From Stephanodiscus triporus (taxonomy: Eukaryota > Bacillariophyta > Thalassiosirophyceae > Thalassiosirales > Thalassiosiraceae): a stretch of DNA of 12,280 bases. A program made the translations under genes and the position numbers. The notes beneath the pieces are model-generated. The model was not told where the DNA came from. It did no database searches and saw only the letters and a list, made by a program, of their open reading frames with translations. Below are positions 9,147-12,280 of this stretch, one piece after another. The DNA lies in contig JALLAZ010002092.1 of the NCBI GenBank assembly GCA_036939755.1, forward strand, positions 1-12,280. The letters are read 5' to 3'. Numbering within the stretch: the stretch's first letter is position 1; every line of letters starts with the position of its first letter.

Positions 9147-9309
9147 GCAGGTTCGATATTATGAATATTATCACTACTCTACAAGCTCCAGGGACAGCGT
9201 CGACGGACGGGAAGACAGGAGCTGCATAAATATAATTTAAATGTTATTTAATACAGTTAAATCAGTCTAATATTGATGTTACAATGGTGACATGGTCAAT
9301 AATGCCTGC

Positions 9310-9568
9310 ATCCCAAAAAGTCACGATAAAACAGATCTCCTATTATATCTTACAGAGAGCGCAAACAATGGGCTATGCCCAAACCAAGCAGGCGGATCAT
9401 CGCCCATGATGTGGGGATGACGCCGATGCGCCTAGTTTGGGCATCGCCCAGGTATGGGCAATGCTAGGGCAAAAGATCCGCCAGCCACCATGGTTGACAC
9501 CTAAATTCTCAATAATTCTGTCGCGAGATGGTTGGCGGGTCTGGTACAGTTTCTACGTAGAATACGTA
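9310..9568 (+). repeat. Transposon 3' region (repeat B2)
   Basis: This is the counterpart of B1 (6240-6486), lying between the transposase stop and the right TIR. It ends in a near-terminal palindrome (9552-9570). Confidence 0.7.
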
Positions 9569-9570
9569 GA
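9552..9570. repeat. Subterminal palindrome TCTACGTA-GAA-TACGTAGA
   Basis: Perfect 8-bp arms surround a 3-base centre, 34 bp inside the right end. The same motif in the older copy (6472-6488) is cut off at TACGTA by the element's left end. A role as a transposase-binding site is possible but inferred only from position. Confidence 0.6.
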
Positions 9571-9583
9571 CTACAAAGTCACT

Positions 9584-9604
9584 ACAAAATTGGGGTTAAA
9601 CTCG
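9584..9604 (-). repeat. Right terminal inverted repeat of the 3.1-kb transposon
   Basis: ACAAAATTGGGGTTAAACTCG is the reverse complement of 6489-6509 except at one position. TA follows at 9605-9606. Confidence 0.8.
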
Positions 9605-9642
9605 TACAGTAGAAAGGTAATTGTCTTTTTTGGTCCTAAGGT

Positions 9643-9694
9643 TAATGAAAAAACAACTTATTTTATATTAATACAAACTAATGAAAAAACAACT
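9643..9694 (+). repeat. Pair of 16-bp direct repeats TAATGAAAAAACAACT
   Basis: Exact copies at 9643-9658 and 9679-9694 are separated by 20 AT-rich bases. The second copy ends where the tRNA-like stretch begins. It could be a small duplication or a remnant of retroposition; nothing decides between these. Confidence 0.7.
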
Positions 9695-9740
9695 GGTTGA
9701 GTGGTAGCGGTAGTACGCGGTGGACTCGGGTTTGAACCCC
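9694..9740 (+). other. tRNA-like remnant with Pol III A-box and B-box
   Basis: TGGTTGAGTGG (9694-9704) matches the A-box/D-arm and GGTTTGAACCC (9729-9739) matches the B-box/T-loop of eukaryotic tRNAs. The boxes start only 35 bases apart, less than in a normal tRNA, and no anticodon arm or acceptor stem pairs up. It may be a tRNA (Ser/Leu-like D-arm) with a deleted anticodon region, or the head of a SINE-like retroposon. It is not called as a functional tRNA. Confidence 0.35.
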
Positions 9741-9752
9741 TTGGCAGGCCCG

Positions 9753-9783
9753 TGAGTTGCGGTGTCTCTTTTGCCGCAACTCA
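9753..9783. repeat. Hairpin with perfect 10-bp stem
   Basis: TGAGTTGCGG (9753-9762) pairs exactly with CCGCAACTCA (9774-9783) across an 11-base loop. It lies 13 bases after the tRNA-like stretch, so both may belong to one small non-coding element. Confidence 0.7.
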
Positions 9784-10430
9784 TGGTGCCGCCTTTAATT
9801 TTTTTCACCCCCATTAGGGTGAGGCAACCAATGCCCATATAGTTAGGGTTGCGCACGGCTGGTGGGTTGGGGGAAGTGGCATTTAAAAAAATTACATAAC
9901 CCTATCTATTTTTTTGGACGGGCAACAGCCAGTATAAAACGCTAACAAAACACTAGCAAAAAAATTTGGGACCAAATGGTCCTAGGACCAAAAAAAGGCG
10001 ATTCCAGTAGAAAGTCAAGCAACAACAAAATCCTAGTAACCACTTGCTTTTCGGATCATCATCTCTTCTGAGGTCAGCTGTTGCCTCGTGAGCTCGTCAT
10101 GTATTTTTGGGCCGCTTAAGTGACGGAGTCCCTATTAGTCTGCTGATTTGAAGATCATCCTAACGTCGTACCGACAGCCGTTTGCTCTACTTGTTGCTAG
10201 GTGGTTCTGTAGTTAAGAATTACTGTCGCTTCTTCCGCTTCACTCATTCCTTTAAGTCTTGGTAACTCTAATGCACAAAGTTCAAACCATGGGGGTGTTG
10301 TTGTTTTATTCCAGCGTAAAATCCATCGATCTAATAGGCACCTGTCTCAAAATTTTACCATATCCTGTGTATGTAGAGTCTTAGACAGGTACCCTACTCC
10401 TCGTTACCACATCTCCATGTTCTACTTTCA
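9784..10430. other. Non-coding stretch, no gene recognised
   Basis: It holds a 14-bp perfect palindrome TGGTCCTAGGACCA (9977-9990) and an inverted pair ACCTGTCT/AGACAGGT (10340-10347 and 10383-10390). No protein or RNA gene is supported. Confidence 0.4.
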
Positions 10431-10751
10431 AGTGCTTTTTGCGGCAAGATGGCGCTGGCGGCCGCTGGCTCGTAACGGTGCCATGGCCACAGCGGCACCC
10501 AGTCCAAGCGCGGATACCTCATCTAGAGGTCCGAGGTAAGGTTGCATACGCTTGGCTTGGGTGGATTTGTGTGGGGGGGGGGGCAAAAAATATAATAGTA
10601 ATAAGCATAGCGCGTATTTTTTCATTAATTTGCCTCTGTGCTGCCGTCGCCCCCTTTTCGCCATGCCTGTGTCAATCATTGACGTGCGCCCTCACCTAGC
10701 CGTCCCCACTCTCCCTCTTCACTTGTCACCGCCTTCGCCCCCACCACCTTA
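10431..10751. other. GC-rich non-coding stretch with G11 tract
   Basis: It contains a run of 11 G at 10573-10583 followed by A6, and C-rich low-complexity sequence towards its right end. Short open frames on both strands show no domain pattern. Confidence 0.4.
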
Positions 10752-11104
10752 GTCACTGTCGCCATCGCCGTCATCTTCTTTGTCATCGTCGCAACCAATA
10801 TTTCTGCCGCCGCCGTCGTCGTCACCTCTGTCGCCGCTACCGTTGCTGTGGTCGCCGCCGCCCTCACCGCCACCACAATCACCGACACTGCCGTCACCGC
10901 CGCTTTCACGCCGCCGCCGCTGCTGTGGCTGTCACAGCCACCACAATTGCAGCCGCCATCGTCACTGTCGTCGTCGTCGTTGCCGCTACCACTTCCAACA
11001 CTGACTCCGTAGCCACTGTTGTTGCCGCCACCATCATCACCACTGCCGCGTCCATCATTGCTATTGTCGCTTCCGTTGCTGCTGCCGTCAATGTCTCCAT
11101 CGCC
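10752..11104 (-). repeat. GGN triplet-rich block, decayed Gly/Asp/Ser-rich reading frame
   Basis: On the minus strand two adjoining stop-free segments read as Gly/Asp/Asn/Ser-rich peptide. Bases 11104-10910 (65 codons) include SGSGNDDDDSDDGGCNCGG. Bases 10904-10752 (51 codons) include GDRGDDDGGG and end at TAA 10749-10751. The two are in different frames and join at a GGCGGCGGC run, a likely slippage point. The first is preceded by an in-frame TAA (11107-11105) and has no ATG. It may be a decayed low-complexity gene or a triplet microsatellite; no domain is recognised. Confidence 0.55.
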
Positions 11105-11640
11105 TTACATGTTGATTGTTGTGTGCTGATTATATTCTGTAAAACGCCGGGGGGGGAGGGGTGGTTGAAGCGCCCTCTGACTAAAAGTTTAGGTCGGCGG
11201 CGTGATGCTGTTGTCGGTGACATCGCACAGAATTTTCAGCGGTTTAATACGCGCCGTTGTGACGAATTTTGGGCTGGCGGGGGAGGGTACGGATATATCA
11301 TGGTCAAAGTCATGGGGTGGTCCAAGAGTTTTTAGTCCTGCTTATGCAAGTCCCATGGGCGTGGAATTATCCATTTATTCCATCGAAGAACGCCTTGCTA
11401 TTGCTAACAGAAAAAATCCATCCTCCATTCCATCTTGGCTTGTCTCGCGCGCCTCAACTACCCTAACATTTTGCTCTAATACCCCCCCAAAAGAGGGGTA
11501 TTTGAGATGTGACAGTAGGAGTATTTTTTTCTGATACCAATCCACGGAGCGGGAACTTGTAAACAGAAAAAAATCCATCTCGATGGAATATCGGAGTTTT
11601 TGTAGGGTTCGTTTTAAGGGTTAAATATGGGTTAGCTAAG
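11105..11640. other. Spacer between the two opposed GGN blocks
   Basis: It holds a G8 run (11149-11156) and a hairpin AATACCCC/GGGGTATT (11478-11485 and 11495-11502). Two similar stretches, AACAGAAAAAATCCATC (about 11406) and AACAGAAAAAAATCCATC (about 11563), are also present. The open frame 11202-11534 has no recognisable pattern and overlaps these structures. Confidence 0.4.
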
Positions 11641-11641
11641 G

Positions 11642-11740
11642 GCCTGTCCACAGGCAGCATTTTTTCGTACCCTCATACCTCATACCCCGTGCGCTGGGGT
11701 ATGAAATTGCGTACATAGGATGTACCGTACAGCATTTCAT
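11642..11740. repeat. Cluster of four hairpins
   Basis: In 100 bases: GCCTGT/ACAGGC (11642-11647 and 11650-11655), TCATACCCC/GGGGTATGA (11680-11688 and 11696-11704), and GTACAT/ATGTAC (11711-11716 and 11720-11725). The last is enclosed by ATGAAAT/ATTTCAT (11701-11707 and 11734-11740). The density suggests the end of a small structured mobile element. Confidence 0.6.
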
Positions 11741-12261
11741 GCCAACAAAAAAGTCATAGTGGCATGGCTTGCAGCGTTATACCCCCCCCCCCCCACGTAA
11801 AAACATGATCTAATTCCTACAGCAGAAATATTGTCTAGTGTCCTCTTGCGAACAAGAGGCAGGGATAGCGGCATATCGGAATAATTCAAGCGGCAGCAAC
11901 GGCGGTGGGGATGGGGATGACAATGGTGATGGTACAGCGGAAAAGAGGACGGCAAGGGCAGCGGTGGCCGCGGTGACAGCAACGGCGATTGTGACAATTA
12001 CTGTGGCGACAATGAAGACAACGGCGGCAAAAGCGCCGGGGGGGGGGAACAAACAACAATCAACTAAATACAGGGGAAAAATGTGGCGGCGGCGGCAATG
12101 GCAGTGGCGGCAATGGCAGTGGCGGAGGATGTAGCGGCAGCGGCGACGGCAATGGCAATGGAGGTGGAGGCACTGTTCATTGTGGCGGAGGGGGTCGTGG
12201 CATGGATGGGGGCTGCGGCGGCGGTGCACTTGAACTGTGCAGGGGTATGAAAGTATGAAAA
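11662..12261. mobile_element. Possible 600-bp element bounded by imperfect 18-bp inverted repeats
   Basis: TTTTCGTACCCTCATACC (11662-11679) matches the reverse complement of 12244-12261 at 15 of 18 positions. Inside lie the hairpin cluster, a C13 run (11782-11794) and the plus-strand GGN block. No clear target-site duplication is visible, and the right end is close to the window edge. Confidence 0.3.
11880..12255 (+). repeat. GGN triplet-rich block, decayed Gly/Asn/Cys-rich reading frame in three frames
   Basis: Gly-rich peptide appears successively in three frames: SGSNGGGDGDDNGDG (about 11889-11933), then DGKGSGGRGDSNGDC and on (11948 to stop TAA 12065-12067), then CGGGGNGSGGNGSGGGC and on (12082 to stop TGA 12256-12258). 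A 15-bp unit GGCGGCAATGGCAGT is repeated exactly (12091-12105 and 12106-12120). A G10 run at 12038-12047 lies close to the last frame change. It mirrors the minus-strand block at 10752-11104. It is a decayed low-complexity gene or a microsatellite-like tract. Confidence 0.5.
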
Positions 12262-12280
12262 CCAGAGAGGCCAAAAATTC

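Larger units (their letters stand above)
6487..9606 (+). mobile_element. 3.1-kb DNA transposon, Tc1/mariner-pogo-like, with TIRs and TA flanks
   Basis: The element proper spans 6489-9604 (3116 bp). Its ends are 21-bp inverted repeats with one mismatch, starting CGAGTTTAACCCC. They are flanked on both sides by the dinucleotide TA (6487-6488 and 9605-9606), which matches the TA target-site duplication of the Tc1/mariner superfamily. Inside lies a single degenerate transposase gene on the plus strand (6813-9146), preceded by about 320 bp and followed by about 460 bp of non-coding sequence. The gene carries several disabling lesions, so the element is non-autonomous now, although its intact ends could in principle still be recognised by a transposase from a related copy elsewhere. 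The superfamily call rests on the TA flanks and the D-x35-D spacing; no library search was possible. Confidence 0.75.

Noticed and set aside
9694..9766. Functional tRNA gene
   Set aside because: The A-box to B-box distance is too short and no acceptor or anticodon stem forms.
10925..11335. Ala/Thr/Val-rich plus-strand frame of 136 codons
   Set aside because: It is the complement of the GGN-rich strand; the composition is a by-product of triplet repetition and it continues into non-repetitive sequence without any pattern.

Overview
The window looks like accessory, repeat-rich nuclear DNA from a eukaryotic microalga, most likely a diatom or a related stramenopile. This rests on a BspA-type leucine-rich-repeat gene, decayed DNA transposons, GGN/CCN triplet-rich tracts, long G and C homopolymers and the absence of bacterial-style operons. 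The species cannot be named from the sequence. Only one gene appears intact; nearly all other protein signal is pseudogene or mobile-element remnant.

Layout. 1-789: the 3' end of an integrase-like gene (KRBA2/Ginger2-like tail with a Cys-rich C-terminus), broken by two in-frame stops. 912-1547: a second decayed gene in three frame segments, with RWYHHG and WHRD motifs suggestive of an Fe(II)/2-oxoglutarate oxygenase-like fold. 1630-2366: a 0.74-kb array of alternating GGGGATCCCC and CCATATGG palindromes with a 115-135 bp higher-order period. 3158-4672: an intact 504-codon BspA/LRR_5 protein gene. 5298-5416: a 62-bp-period duplication around a single N, possibly an assembly join.

5578-9606 is a nested transposon region. 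A 3.1-kb element (6489-9604) has 21-bp terminal inverted repeats flanked by TA and carries a degenerate DDE transposase (6813-9146) with D-x35-D spacing, as in the Tc1/mariner-pogo group. To its left lie diverged copies of its own 5' region (5578-5800) and 3' region (6240-6486). This suggests that an older, internally rearranged relative was already there and was hit by the newer element.

9607-12280 has no convincing gene. It holds a tRNA-like A-box/B-box remnant, a perfect 10-bp-stem hairpin, other hairpins, and two low-complexity blocks in opposite orientation (10752-11104 minus, 11880-12255 plus). Each block reads as Gly/Asp/Asn/Ser/Cys-rich peptide but is broken by frameshifts. The second block is bracketed by an 18-bp imperfect inverted repeat (11662-11679 and 12244-12261), a possible ~600-bp element.

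The genes do not form a pathway. The region is best read as a transposon graveyard around one host gene.
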